Source: Meloidogyne chitwoodi (Eukaryota; Nematoda; Chromadorea; Rhabditida; Meloidogynidae). Taken from it: a DNA stretch of 64,000 nucleotides. Below the pieces are notes generated by a model that was given only the letters and a program-made list of their open reading frames with translations, searched no databases and was not told where the DNA came from. Position 1 is the stretch's first letter; each line of letters opens with the position of its first letter. The stretch covers positions 992,001 through 1,056,000 of the forward strand of contig JACZZP010000018.1 of the NCBI GenBank assembly GCA_015183035.1. Reading direction: 5' to 3'. Below, in pieces: positions 37,549-48,879 of the stretch. The position numbers were made by a program, and so were the translations under genes.

Positions 37549-39282
37549 TCATTTTGAATCATTATTTTGTTTTTGTGAAATTTGATAGTCTCTTCGTTCA
37601 TTTGAGAATTTAATTCCACCTTTAAAAATTTAATTTTAAATTAAATAAAATTCTAATCAAATATTACACATCAAAAAATATATTAGGAAAAATACTTACA
37701 ATTAATTATTTAATTTAAAAATATACCCATTTCCAAAATAGATTTATCAGGATTTTCTTCCCAATTTCCTGGTAACGGAACTTTAGAATTCCTCTCTGCT
37801 TGCATTTTTTGGCGATATTTCGCTTTTTTTTGATCAGATAAAACCTCAATTCCAGCACATCCCCAAACCTCAATTTGTTGAACACAATTAAAATCTCCAT
37901 CGATTGAAAATTGAGAGAATGTTCCAAAATATATTCCTAGTTTAGAAGAACGATTTTTAAAATTACCTGAAAAAAAGTTTTTATTATACATGGAAAAGAT
38001 TGCTAAAAAACTCACAATACAAAGCTGGTGAAGACATATCAATTCTTTTAAATTCTGGGGAGAATTTAAAAAGCACACAATGAGGACCACCATAAGGTTT
38101 ACAACTATGTCTTAATTTTTAAATTAAAATTAATTTTAAAATTATAAAAAAACCTCCATTCCTCATCCGCTGCAATTGCAAAAACTTGGTTGCATGTCAA
38201 GTGAAAAATAGATATTGTTGGCCCACGATAATCAAAAACATTTGCTTCAAATCTAAAAATTAAGTAAAAAATCAGGCCTAGATTTTATTAGAAAAATCAT
38301 TTTTGCAGATAACAAAAATCATAAATTTTATCACCAGTATTAAATTTATTAAAAAAATACATTTAGGAAACAACCGAGTCTAAAAATGTAATTATTATAT
38401 TGTATATATTCTCCCATTAATTCAATTATTTTGAATTCTTTTGCCACTTAAATCTACCTGTTTACGCTAAGTCCATTTTGTACAGTGGAATAAACATGAG
38501 TCCAATCCTCTTTAGAATCAATTGAAGTAGGCTTAGGCCAAAAAATTGTTGTTGGCAAACTTTGACGCAAAACAAACATTTGAACAGGAGATAAAATTTC
38601 TGATTTTGGATTATTTAAAATAACCTGTAAAATATTATTATTTAATGAAAAAATAAAAATACATTATCTTTTCCAAAGAAAATTTCATTTATTTTGTTAA
38701 AAACAGGTTCAAGAAGTCTAGGGCAATTTTCTTCAATCCACGAATTAATTTCACTGATATCATTCCCTTTAGATGTCTAAAACTTGTTAAAATATATTTT
38801 CTTTAACCTTAATAACCATTTGTTCAGAAAAAGAGTTGATAAAAGGTTGATCATTCTCACTTATTTGTATACCAGCAGACTCAGAACAAATCTCAAACTA
38901 AATAAAAACAAACTTTTCTTTAAAAAAAACTTTAAAAAACCAAATTTTTAGCTGGTATCAAAATTTTAACTAGGCCAAAAGAGTTTATTTTACTCAAAGT
39001 ATGTCCAAGTTGTTCAAATTGTTCTTTGTTTATTATTTCAGAATTATTCTGTAAAATTCTCAAAAGAGAACTAGAAAATTTTTCTCCTGCTTTTGTCTAA
39101 AAATTATTCATTTTAAAATAAAAATTTTAAGATACCCTAAATTGATAAAAATTAATCACAGCACTGTTCTCAGAAATTGATTTGAAAGCATTTGAAATTT
39201 CAGTATTATATGAAAAATGTGCTGAATTATCATGCTTTTGTGAATTTAGTTGAATGCCCGAAGTACTTTTTTGATTACCCAT
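37549..39282 (-). CDS. eak-7: EAK-7/MEAK7, TLDc-domain protein
   Basis: Starts MGNQKSTSG, an N-myristoylation-type start as known for EAK-7. An all-helical N-terminal half is followed by a TLDc domain: DWTHVYSTVQNGLSVNRFEANV, then YRGPTISIFHLTC, FAIAADEEWR, the strand YGGPHCVLFKFSPEF, and LGIYFGTFSQF with VQQIEVWGCAG at the end. This order is that of MEAK7/TLDC1. In C. elegans EAK-7 acts at the plasma membrane in insulin/FOXO signalling; the human protein is linked to mTOR. The stop at 37549 follows a Gln-rich tail. An ATG-rich upstream extension in the same frame (to 39336) lacks family similarity, so the MGN start is preferred. Confidence 0.88.
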
Positions 39283-39752
39283 TATTAATAAAATATTAAA
39301 TACAAAATGTACAATTTTGAACAAGTTGGTTACCACCGTTGCTTAACTTACCAGATTGGACACCTAGCTCACGGCGAATTTTTCTGGACATTTTCCTCTG
39401 AAAAATAGAGTGGTTAAAAATGAAAGACAGCAGGCAGTAAGCCGTTCCTTTTTAATTACGTCGTTTGAGTGCGAAAGGAACTCAAAAGAGATATTGGGTG
39501 CTGGGTGTTTTTGAGTGTTTTGAATGAAAAGAGTGTGGAAATTAAGAGAGCGGAAAAAAGAAAAAGAGTAAAAAACGAGAGAGAATGATGAAAAAATTCA
39601 TTGCATTTTTATTTTTGCTAAACAGTAAGAGTTTCACTAATGTCCAGAAAAATCCGCCGTGATACTTATATTTAAGATTTTGCTCATTACTTTTATGAAT
39701 ATTTATTTTATATTATTTTTAGACTTAAATTAATTGACTATTTAAAAAAAAT
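39283..39752. promoter_or_regulatory. divergent promoter region with inverted repeat
   Basis: This 470-bp stretch separates eak-7 (-) from the TDP-43-like gene (+). It contains an inverted pair: TCACGGCGAATTTTTCTGG at 39368-39392 and its near complement CCAGAAAAATCCGCCGTGA at 39640-39662. It also holds a repeat at about 39399-39446 (TGAAAGACAGCAGGCAG) that recurs upstream of the NOMO-like gene at 51475-51522. The repeated pieces could be promoter elements or transposon remains. Confidence 0.45.
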
Positions 39753-40650
39753 ATGACTGAAAAAGCTCTTCTTTCGACCGAAGTAATGACCTTTATTAAT
39801 TTTATTTTGAATGCTATATTTTTATATTAATCAAAACGTTTTAAGGTTCGAATTTATGTACCAAAGTCAAAACTCAACATATACAACAATTTCCGTCCTA
39901 AAGTTGTGAAAATTCCACTTTCTGAAAATGGAAAGCTGCATCTATCTTCGATTAATTCCGTTTTTAAGAATGTTGAGGGGTTGTCGTTTATTGATTCGAC
40001 TGGTTGCCAGAATATCGTTTTGTATGTTTTTTTATTAATTTGAGTCCTGAAAAACATCTTTTTGCAGATATGATGAACAAGACAAATCTTTTATTACTCC
40101 AAAAGATGGTTGGGACGACAAGACTTTCGAAATGTCTTTTAGTGTAGATGTTGTGACTTCTTCAAATCAATCATCTTGGAATACATCAAGTAATTTTTTC
40201 CTATTTCTAATGAAAGTTAAACAAATGAATTTTTGTAGTTTGGTCTGTGTTAATGTTATTGGAAATTTTCTTTTAGATATCTGTTTTAATATGACTATAC
40301 ATATTTACTTGTTAATGATTTTTAGATATTGCATGCGTCTTACTAGTCATTCTTATAATTTGCTTTTGTGTATTTTTTACTGGAGCAAATCAGACGAAAG
40401 TTTGTTTTTCTTGTTTTAAGTTGATAAATTTTTTTAGGATTTGTCGGGATGGGGAAGTGTTTTGGCAGCATGGGCTTCTCTGGCAGGAGTATGTTTAGCC
40501 ACCTTGGCTTTATTTGTTGCGGTAGGAGCGTTCACCTATGACTATATGAACAAAATGTGGGGCAAAATCGGCAGGATTGAGCGCGATATGGAAAGGATCG
40601 GCAATATTGAGCGTGACATAAAAGAGATGAAAGATACACTTACTCGTTAA
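39753..40650 (+). CDS. membrane protein with TDP-43 N-terminal-like domain
   Basis: Five exons (39753-39782, 39846-40021, 40068-40189, 40326-40399, 40438-40650) encode 204 residues. Residues 10-100 follow the TDP-43 N-terminal fold: VVKIPLSENGKLHLSS, FKNVEGLSF, then ITPKDGWDD with following strand FEMSFSV. The corresponding TDP-43 landmarks are IPSEDDG, LLSTV, the F...GL turn, and P..GWG. A hydrophobic segment follows (NIACVLLVILIICFCVFF), then GWGSVLAAWASL with a second membrane segment and a charged coiled-coil-like tail RIERDMERIGNIERDIKEMK. There are no RRM domains, so it is not TDP-43 itself. In TDP-43 this domain self-associates; membrane tethering here is inferred. Confidence 0.65.
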
Positions 40651-41032
40651 ATATTGATTTATATAATTTTATTCAATCTCAGTTTCTCTCAGGTGCATAA
40701 ATATTGACTTAAATTTCCGTTTTAAGCATAGTTTGAGGATTTATCTCTACCTGAATTTATTTTTGTTAATCATATTGTATTGTGTTTTTTGAAATTATGC
40801 TTATTTGCGGAATAAATCCTGCTTGGTGATGCCCATCAAAAAGCTTGATATTCATTAAATTGTTGAAAAAAATTAAGACTATCTCTTTGACCAATGCTTT
40901 ATTTTTGTTTTTTATGTGATAAACAAATATTATTTTATTTCGTTTAACTATTTTAATTTTAAAATTTAATTAATATTTGAAATTTATATTTTTAAATATG
41001 CATGTCTTATTTGGTATTTGGCATAAATTAAA
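40651..41032. other. spacer with dispersed repeat
   Basis: 382 bp. At about 40748-40830 it contains a stretch similar to 31086-31160, sharing TTTATTTTTGTTAATCATAT and TTGAAAT...TGCTT. The rest is AT-rich and may be a 3' UTR or intercistronic DNA. Confidence 0.4.
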
Positions 41033-41251
41033 ATGATTTTCGATACTGGAATGCCTCCGACAATGTCAGATGGCAGAGCTTTTGACCATGCAAAAAAGAG
41101 ATCTATTGAAGATATTACAAAATTTATAAGTTTTGCAGTTGCAATTGAAGTTTGTAAGTTTTTCTGTTTAAAATTTTTATTACAAAATATTCCTTTAATT
41201 TTAGTTGTTCGTGGAGCGAGATATTTTGGATTTGATTATTTTTTGATCTGA
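41033..41251 (+). CDS. 55-residue single-span protein, possibly Tom5-like
   Basis: Two exons, 41033-41153 and 41205-41251, read MIFDTGMPPTMSDGRAFDHA through a basic stretch KKRSIEDITKFISFAV to GARYFGFDYFLI. The arrangement (charged KKRxxEDI segment, then a hydrophobic helix, then a short tail) resembles the small outer-membrane subunit TOMM5, but the similarity is weak. The following gene is the mitochondrial import chaperone Tim8, 170 bp downstream on the same strand. That supports but does not prove a mitochondrial role. It could instead be another tail-anchored microprotein. Confidence 0.5.
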   Translation: MIFDTGMPPTMSDGRAFDHAKKRSIEDITKFISFAVAIEVCKFFCLKFLLQNIPLILVVRGARYFGFDYFLI

Positions 41252-41421
41252 AGTGATAGAATTATGAATTGAGGTTCGAACTTATGATTATCTGATTTTG
41301 TTGTTTCTTTTTAATATTTACTTTGATTATAATTAGAATATTTTTTGTATTTCGTTAATGTTTATTTTCATTTTTGATTTCTATTATTTTTAAAAATTTC
41401 TTAAAGATTTTAATAAGATAG

Positions 41422-42001
41422 ATGGAATCTTCTAATCCTCAAATTGCCAAATTTGTTCAAGAACTTAAACAGGAGGGGGAAAGGCAGAAATTTCAAGAAC
41501 AGGTTTTAAAATAAATTGATTAGTTTATATTTATCTTAGGTTATGACAATTTGTTCAAAATGCTTTGATGTGTGCGCACCTGATGCAAGACCTCCACATA
41601 AAATGGATGCGAAGGTTAGGTTTGGAATTGTTTTAGATTTTTTTTATCTGTGGAAAGTTTTGTCCATTTAACATTTTTGTAGAAATTTTGACTAAAAATA
41701 AGCACAGAAATTTAAGTCTTGAGACATGTTTTATCTATATATATGGATTGAACGAAAATTCAATATTAAATCAGTATTGCTGAAAATTATTTGTATTTAT
41801 TAAACTAAGGAGTATTTACTTGAATTGTTTATTTTTCCATAATTTCTATTTTTAAATTATAAAATAATTTTTAAATTTTAGTTAGAAAGCTGTATTGTCA
41901 ATTGCGTTAATCGTATGGGTGATGCTACTGAATATCTTGCCAAGTGTTTGGAACAAAAAATACGTTCACATTCGTCTGGGAACGGAGGCGGTTTTTCTTA
42001 A
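41422..42001 (+). CDS. ddp-1: Tim8 small translocase chaperone of the mitochondrial intermembrane space
   Basis: Three exons (41422-41502, 41540-41614, 41882-42001) encode about 91 residues, typical for small Tims. The twin CX3C motif is present: CFDVC and CIVNC, with HKMDAKLES between. The N-terminal PQIAKFVQELKQEGERQKF and the segment MGDATEYLAKCLEQK fit Tim8 better than Tim9, Tim10 or Tim13. Tim8-Tim13 hexamers carry hydrophobic precursors across the intermembrane space. All exon joints are in phase. The C-terminus is Gly/Ser-rich. Confidence 0.88.
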
Positions 42002-44277
42002 ATTAATTTTTTATTTTATTTTTGTTTTGAGTTTTTTGAAATAAATTGTTAAACATTTTATTTTTTCTTGAACAATTTATAATTTTAAATTATTTGTAAT
42101 CTTAAGTAAAGGTAAAATAATTATTAACTCTTCATATCTTTCAATCTCAAATTTTTTTTAATTCAATCTAAAAAGAAAAATTTCCATTGATCATTTTATT
42201 TTATAGTATTTACTTTGTAGAGTAACAAAAAACCGTAAAAAATTAATAAAAAAAGTTTTTTTATAATTAAAATTTTGTGTAATTAATTTTCAAATCATTG
42301 TGGTTTTAATTGTAAATAAAAATTTTCATCAACAAATTATTAAAACTTTTTTTGAGGAAAACTTTATTTAGTTGCTTTTTCTATTCTCTTTTTCCAGATG
42401 TTATTATAACCACAAAAAGCATGTGTTCCTTAAATAATTTTTAAAATTTTTTTTTGAAAAAAAAATATTCGAGTTTAAAAAAAGAATTTAGTTTTTAATG
42501 CGCATATTTTCTTTTGAAAATTCTTAATATATTTAAAACTGTTGTTTTAATTTAAATTTAAAAATTGGAGAATTTATTTTAAAAAATTTCTTAAATTATC
42601 ACAATTCTTTGTAAATCATTATTTTATAAAGAGAATATTACTATAAAGGAAAGAGGATTAAAACAAAAATATTTGTGCTAAAATATTCTCTTTCTCTTCT
42701 CTTTTAATTCTTCATTTAACACAAAATATCCCTTTCCAATAATTCTCTGCAATATTTTTGTGTTTTGGGTCCTTTTCTATTATTCCCTCAAGGGCATTTT
42801 TGGGTCATTCTTTGGTCTTTTTTCAAACAAGAATTTAGCAAAATAAGAGGGAAAAAGTCTTCAATAAGTGTGTGTCCGAATAATAAAATTGTTGGCACTT
42901 TAATGTTTTTGTTAGAGTTTTTTTAAAAGATTTTTAAGTCATTTTTTTTTTAAATTTTACTTTTTTTTTTAAATTTTTTTATTTTAATATTCAAATAATT
43001 AAATAAATCCTTCTTCTTTTAATATATTTTTCTCTTCTTTTTTTTAAATTTTTAATTATTTTTAAAATATTTAATACTTTTATTAAATATTAACATTTTC
43101 TCATTTTTTCCGTGATGTTTAAAAAATTAAAAAATTTCATTTAAAAATATAAACAAGGATTTAAGAAAAAATTAAAAACGTTATAATTCTAATCTTTTCA
43201 AATATATAAACACCTTTTAAATATATAAAACTACTAATGTTAATTTTCCAATCCTTCTAACACGCATTAATACATTAAATAAATATATAATAAAAGAAAA
43301 AGTAGCGCATATCCAACCCACAGAAAGGAAAAGTTTTGGCGCAGATACTTGACGCAGAGTTATTTTATTTAAAATTAAAAAATATTCTTTTAATGCCTGA
43401 AAACTTTTTTTAAAATCTAATTTTTCTCTTTTAATTTAAAATTAAATCTTCTTTTTTTAAATCTAAATTATTTAAATTTATCAAAATAAAATAATTATAT
43501 TTTTAAAAATTACTTAAGGAGCTAATTCATCGGCGCCTAAAAGTCCCTCTCTTTCTACAAACACCTTTCTTTCCTTCCAGTTTCTTTTATAATATTTCTT
43601 TTTATTTTTTACTAATTCCCAATGGTTGTTGCCCTTATTTCCTTATTTCTTTTTTTTCATTTATTATTAAATTAATGCTGCGATACTGCGCGAGTAGTAG
43701 TAGAATAGTAGTAATAGCGTAAATAAATAAATAAAAAGGGAAGAATGTCCTCCTTCTTTTTTTTTAATCTTCATTCAATTCTCCTCAATGTGTTAGGTTT
43801 TAGTGGCAATAAAATAAATTGAAAGACATCTTAATATATTTTAAATAAAATCCAAGGACAACCATTTTGTTGGAAATTTATTAATTTTATTATTAAATTT
43901 GTTAATCAATAACACAAAAAATTTAATATATATATTTTTTTAATTTATAAAATTTTTTGTTATATTTTGCAAATACCTTTAAAATAATTAAAACATTTAA
44001 TAATTATATACCTAATTAATTTGTTCCATTTTTAACAATTTGTTGTGTGCGCCCAAAGTTACAGCGTCCAAATATACCCAACATTTATTTTATATTTTTG
44101 TTTTTATGCACGACCAAAAATAAAAATAAATAAATAATTTTTTTAAGGAAAAATAAAAAAATTAAATAAATTTAAATATTTAGTATGTCTGTGTGGTCTT
44201 TTAATTTTTTATAAAAATTAATTATTTTTTTAAAAACTAAGAGAATTATGATGAAAATGTAAAAAATTAAACAAAAA
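42002..44277. other. AT-rich intergenic spacer
   Basis: About 2.3 kb with no acceptable gene. Local features are a run of GTAGTAGTAGAATAGTAGTAA near 43694 and repeated AAATAAATAAATAAA. There are T-rich stretches between 42900 and 43100. Confidence 0.5.
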
Positions 44278-45166
44278 ATGTTAATTTCTTTTTTATTAAA
44301 ATTTATTTTAATTTCTTTTTTAAATTATACTAATGCCCTTAAATGTAAATGTACACAAAGCTCACCGGTTAAATTTTAAATATTTTTTTTTAATTTTTTA
44401 TTTTTAGAAAGTTCCCTGTCAGGTATTTTTTTAAATTAAAATTATTTAAAAAATATTTTCTTTTTTATGATATTATAAATATTTTTATTTATTTATTTAT
44501 AAATGTATCTACCACTTAAAATTTAAATAAAATTAATGAAATAGGGAGATATGTTTTATTTATTTAAAAAGATGGGAAATTATAAAATTTAAAATTAATT
44601 TAATTTTTTAATTAATATATCTCTTCAATTAACTACTCCTTTTTTAAAAATAAATTTAATTAATATTTTTTTAAATTTTTATTTAAAAAAAGAATGGAAT
44701 CTGTGAAGTGCCAACAAAAGTTTCTTCTTGTTTAATGCTTGGTAATTAATTATTATTTTAATTAATTAATTATTTTCTAATTTAAAATAAAAGATCATCC
44801 AAAATCTGGACTTCATTATGCTTGCTCAACAAATGCTAATTTAGGTGAAGGTGAATGTGTAGAGAAAAAATCAAAAACTGGAGCTAATGTTAAAGTAAAT
44901 TATTAATTAATTAAAAATAAATAAATAAATTAATAAAAAAGGTTTGTTCTTGTTATTCTTCTGATTTTTGTAATTTTAAAATATGGCCAGATGGACAAGA
45001 ATTAGAAGAAGAAATAAATAATAATAAAAGTGAGGAAGAAGAAGAAGAAGAAAAAGAAATAAATAATTTAAAAGAAGAAGAACAAATAATTAATAATTCA
45101 ATTAAATTAAAATATTCTTTTATTTTTTTAAATTATTTTATTTTAATTTTTTTATTTTTTTATTAA
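44278..45166 (+). CDS. secreted three-finger (Ly6/uPAR-like) protein with GPI-anchor-type tail
   Basis: Five exons (44278-44367, 44408-44422, 44693-44741, 44794-44894, 44942-45166), all in phase. The N-terminus is a signal peptide (MLISFLLKFILISFLNYTNA). The mature domain has ten cysteines in the order KCKC, PC, IC, SSC, YAC, GEC, VCSC and DFCN. The closing CSCYSSDFCN is the hallmark of three-finger domains. A long Glu/Asn-rich linker precedes a C-terminal hydrophobic stretch of about 18 residues ending at the stop, as in GPI-anchored Ly6 proteins. Exon 2 is only 15 bp. Nematodes have many such surface proteins with roles in signalling and receptor trafficking; the specific function is unknown. 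Confidence 0.78.
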
Positions 45167-45273
45167 AAATAAATATTTATTAGTAATAAGAAAAATTAAT
45201 TATTTAAAATATTATTATTATTTAATTTAAAAAAATATAAATTTATTAAAAATTAATTCTTTTTTTTAAATAA

Positions 45274-47860
45274 TTATCCAAATTTAATACCCTAAAAAAT
45301 AAATAAATTAATTAATTTAAATAATAAATTAATTAATAACCTGAGCTAAAGGTAAATCTTTTCCAAAATTAATTGTACAAGTTGATCTACGCATATAATT
45401 CTTTAAAAACAATAAATTAAAAAAAAATAAAAATTAAAAAACCTTCCAAGCATCAGAACCACTTTCTCTTCTTAAAAAATAATTTTTTAAATTAATTTTA
45501 ATTTTCTTTCTTTATTTTACCCTCCACCAGTTTCTTTTTCTCCACCAAAAGCTCCTCCAATTTCAGCTCCACTAGTACCAATATTTAAATTTACAATACC
45601 ACAATCACTTCCAAATGGTCTTTTTTTTAAATTTAAAATAATTAATTATTTAAATTTAAAAAAGAAATTAACCCAATCCATTTAAATAAATTTTCAATAT
45701 TTTTAGTAAATAAAGAAGAAGAAAGTCCTTGTTTTGTTTCATTATTTACATTTATTGCTTCTTCTAAATTATCAACTCTAAAAATTAAAAAAGAAATTAA
45801 TTTATTTTTTAAAATAAAATAAACTTTAAAATATAACAAATAGGAGCAAATGTTTCTTTTAAAACCAAAGAAGAATTATGTTTTAATCCACTAATTAATG
45901 TTGGTAATACAAAATTACCTCCTTTATTTTCTAATATTTTACCTCCACATTCTATTTTACCTCCCTTTTTAATTTTAAAATAAAATTAATTAAAAAAAAT
46001 AAAAAAACATTAGTTATAGCTTCAGAAATAGCTGATTTGAATAATAAAACAGAAGATTTTGTATGTAAAGGACCAATTAAAGTATTTTCATTTAACTTTA
46101 AATTTAATTAATTTAAATTTAAATATTAATTAAAAAACATACAGGATCACCAATTCTTGATTCAATTTGTTTAAAAGCATTTAAAAGTTTTTCAATAAGA
46201 ATATTATAAATTTGTTTATGTACAATTAAACGTCTAGTTGTTGTACATCTTTGACCTTTTTTTAAATAAATAATATTTAATTAATTTATCTTCTTTTAGG
46301 AAAAAGTGTTGAGTAGGTAAGAGGTATTGCTAATTTAAAAAAATATTTTTATTTTCCCCTATCCTTTTCTACTTAATTTCTTTAAAAATAAAAATAAATG
46401 CCTGTAGTTCCAACACAAGAGAATGTAACTGCTGGTACAACTAAATCTAAATTAGCATCTTCCATTACTATAATTGCATTATTTCCTCCTAATTCAAGAA
46501 GTAACTTAAATAAATTAATTAAATAAATATTAAAAATATAACTTTTCCAAATCTTTCCTGAACATTTTGGCCAACAATACGACCAACTTGAGTAGAACCA
46601 GTAAATGAAATTAAATCTATTTTTGGATCTTTTGTCATTAATCTTTAATTAATTTAAATATATTTAAATTTAATTTAAATTAAATTAACATTCCAATATC
46701 ACTCCCTCCACAAATTAAAGAACAAATAGATGAAGGAATTTTATTTTTATTTAATACATTTTCAATTAAACGAGTAATAGCAATTGCAGTCAAAGAAGTT
46801 GTTGGGGCTGGTTTCCAAATTAAACAATTTCCACAAACTAATGCCAAAGCAGCATTCCAACCTTTTTTTTTTAATTAAAAATAAATAAATATTTCTGTGA
46901 ATTGTCTCCCTTTTCCTCCTCTCTTTTATTAATTTAAATAAATTATTACCAAAAACAGCTGCTGGAAAATTAAAAGCAGTAATTACTCCAACCTTTATAA
47001 ATATAATAAAAATATTTTAAATATTTATTTTACAATTCCAAGAGGATTCCATTGTTCCAATAAAATATGATCTTTTCTCTCTGAGGGAATAACACTTCCA
47101 GAAAACATTCTAGACAATCCAGTTGCAAAATCAGCAATATCAATAATTTCTTTTATTTCTCCTTTTCCTTCAGATAATATTTTACCCATTTCTAATGAAA
47201 TCTTTTTTTAAAAAAAAAATTAATTTAAAAAAAAAGATTTAAAAAAATTACCAATTTTCCAAGATTTTCACATTGTTTTCTTAAAGAATCTCCAATTTGG
47301 CGAACAATTTCCCCTCTTTCCGGAGCTGTAATTCCTTGCCAAATTTTGATTGATTCACGAGAATATTTTAATACACGTTTATAATCCTTTTTTATTTAAA
47401 AATAATATTTATTTAATTTTAACCTCTTCAGAAGCTAATTGTACTTTTGCTATTGGAGTATTTGTTGAAGGACATAAAATATCTACAATCTATTTAAAAA
47501 TATATATTTTTAAATTATTTGTATAATTTTTTAGATAAAAATTGGATTTTAATAATTATTTAATTTGATTAATCATTAGAATAAAAAATCTTTTTTTAAT
47601 TATTTCCTGTTGATTTAAATTTTGTTGATCTTTTGGGTTTTATTTAAATTTTATTTAAAAATATATTTTTTAAAAACTTGTCCAGATGAATTCCATTTTT
47701 CTCCATCAAAAACACCAGAATTTAATTCAGAAATTCCAAGTTCTTTTAAAAATGAATAAGAAGAATTATTAACAAAATAAGAAGAATTCATAGCTTTTTG
47801 TAATTTAATAATAATATTTTTATTAATTATTATTTTATTAAATATTTGTTTTCCAAACAT
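45274..47860 (-). CDS. alh-9: alpha-aminoadipic semialdehyde dehydrogenase (ALDH7A1, antiquitin)
   Basis: Starts with a basic, amphipathic N-terminus ([19 protein letters not shown]), likely a mitochondrial presequence. The dehydrogenase body follows: [16 protein letters not shown], the NAD-fold motif FTGSTQVGR, catalytic Glu in [10 protein letters not shown], and catalytic Cys in [12 protein letters not shown]. The C-terminal part has [19 protein letters not shown] and ends DLPLAQ plus the last exon GIKFG, as in antiquitin. The enzyme oxidises alpha-aminoadipic semialdehyde in lysine breakdown using NAD. The short last exon is at 45295-45274. The gene is convergent with the three-finger gene, with 107 bp between stops. 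Confidence 0.95.
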
Positions 47861-48158
47861 TTTAAATCATACCATTAATGAAAATAAAATTGTGTTTAAC
47901 TGATAAAAAAGAGAAAAATTAATATAATCAATATATAAAAATATTAATGACTTTAAACAAAAATGAAATGATAATATATACCTATGTATATGAGGATGTT
48001 AAATATACTGAACAAGGACTCAAAGAAATTATTCACACATCACAGGGAGATATGAACAGGTTAGATTTTGTAGGTATTTTAAATTTTTTAGGTCACTCCA
48101 ATAAGGGTAAAAGCTTTCGGTTTCTAAATTTGTCATATTTAGGCGTTAAATGATTGAA

Positions 48159-48879
48159 TTTCCTGTAGTATAACAGGTATTTTGTCTGTGGTTCAATCCG
48201 TTCAAGTAAGGTGTCATTCGATAGCTCTCGAAAAACTGAGTCGATCTAGGGGTGGAGGAAGTCGGTCCGACAATTAGGGACCGAGTTACAGACCCCTGAA
48301 TATTGAAAAACCATAGGGGGGAGTAAGCTCATTTTGGAGAAAAAATTAAAATATGAGTATGATAGCTTATTCGAAAGAGCTATTCGAAACCTATCGAATG
48401 AGATCAAAATTGTCGAGATTGAACGATTAAGAACAAAGTTATGAAGGATCGAAGTTTGCTGGAAACACGCCAAACTTGGACCTATTGGGAGTGTTTTATG
48501 ACTTCTTCGTGTGGGAGCCCATCTCTCGTTGGCTTTTGGTACATGCGTTATTCTACGGCGCAAATTATAACAAAGTAATTAATTTATCAAAAATTTAAGA
48601 ACAGCCGATTTAATTACACAAAGGTACATGCGTTATTCTACGGCGCAAATTACAACAAAATAATTCAGTGAAAATAATTTAAGAACAGCCGCGGTAATCA
48701 CTTCTAAGAGCTTGGTCCCCCCTATGGTTTTTCAATTTTCAAGAGTCTGTAACTCGGTCCCTAATTGTCGGACCGACTTCCTCCACCCCTAGATCGACTC
48801 AGTTTTTCGAGAGCTATCGAATGACACCTTACTTGACCGGATTGAACCACAGACAAAATACCTGTTATACTACAGGAAA
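48159..48879. mobile_element. 721-bp palindromic MITE, second copy of the 3710-4387 family
   Basis: The arms are inverted repeats of about 165 bp, near-identical. They begin TTTCCTGTAGTATAACAGGT and end in the complement. Inner segments (TGAGTATGATAGCT, GAACAGCCGCGGTAATCAC) match the element at 3710-4387. No clear target duplication was found at this copy. A direct duplication lies inside: the 65-70 bp unit containing GGTACATGCGTTATTCTACG occurs at about 48537-48603 and again at 48625-48700. There is no transposase coding capacity. Confidence 0.8.
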
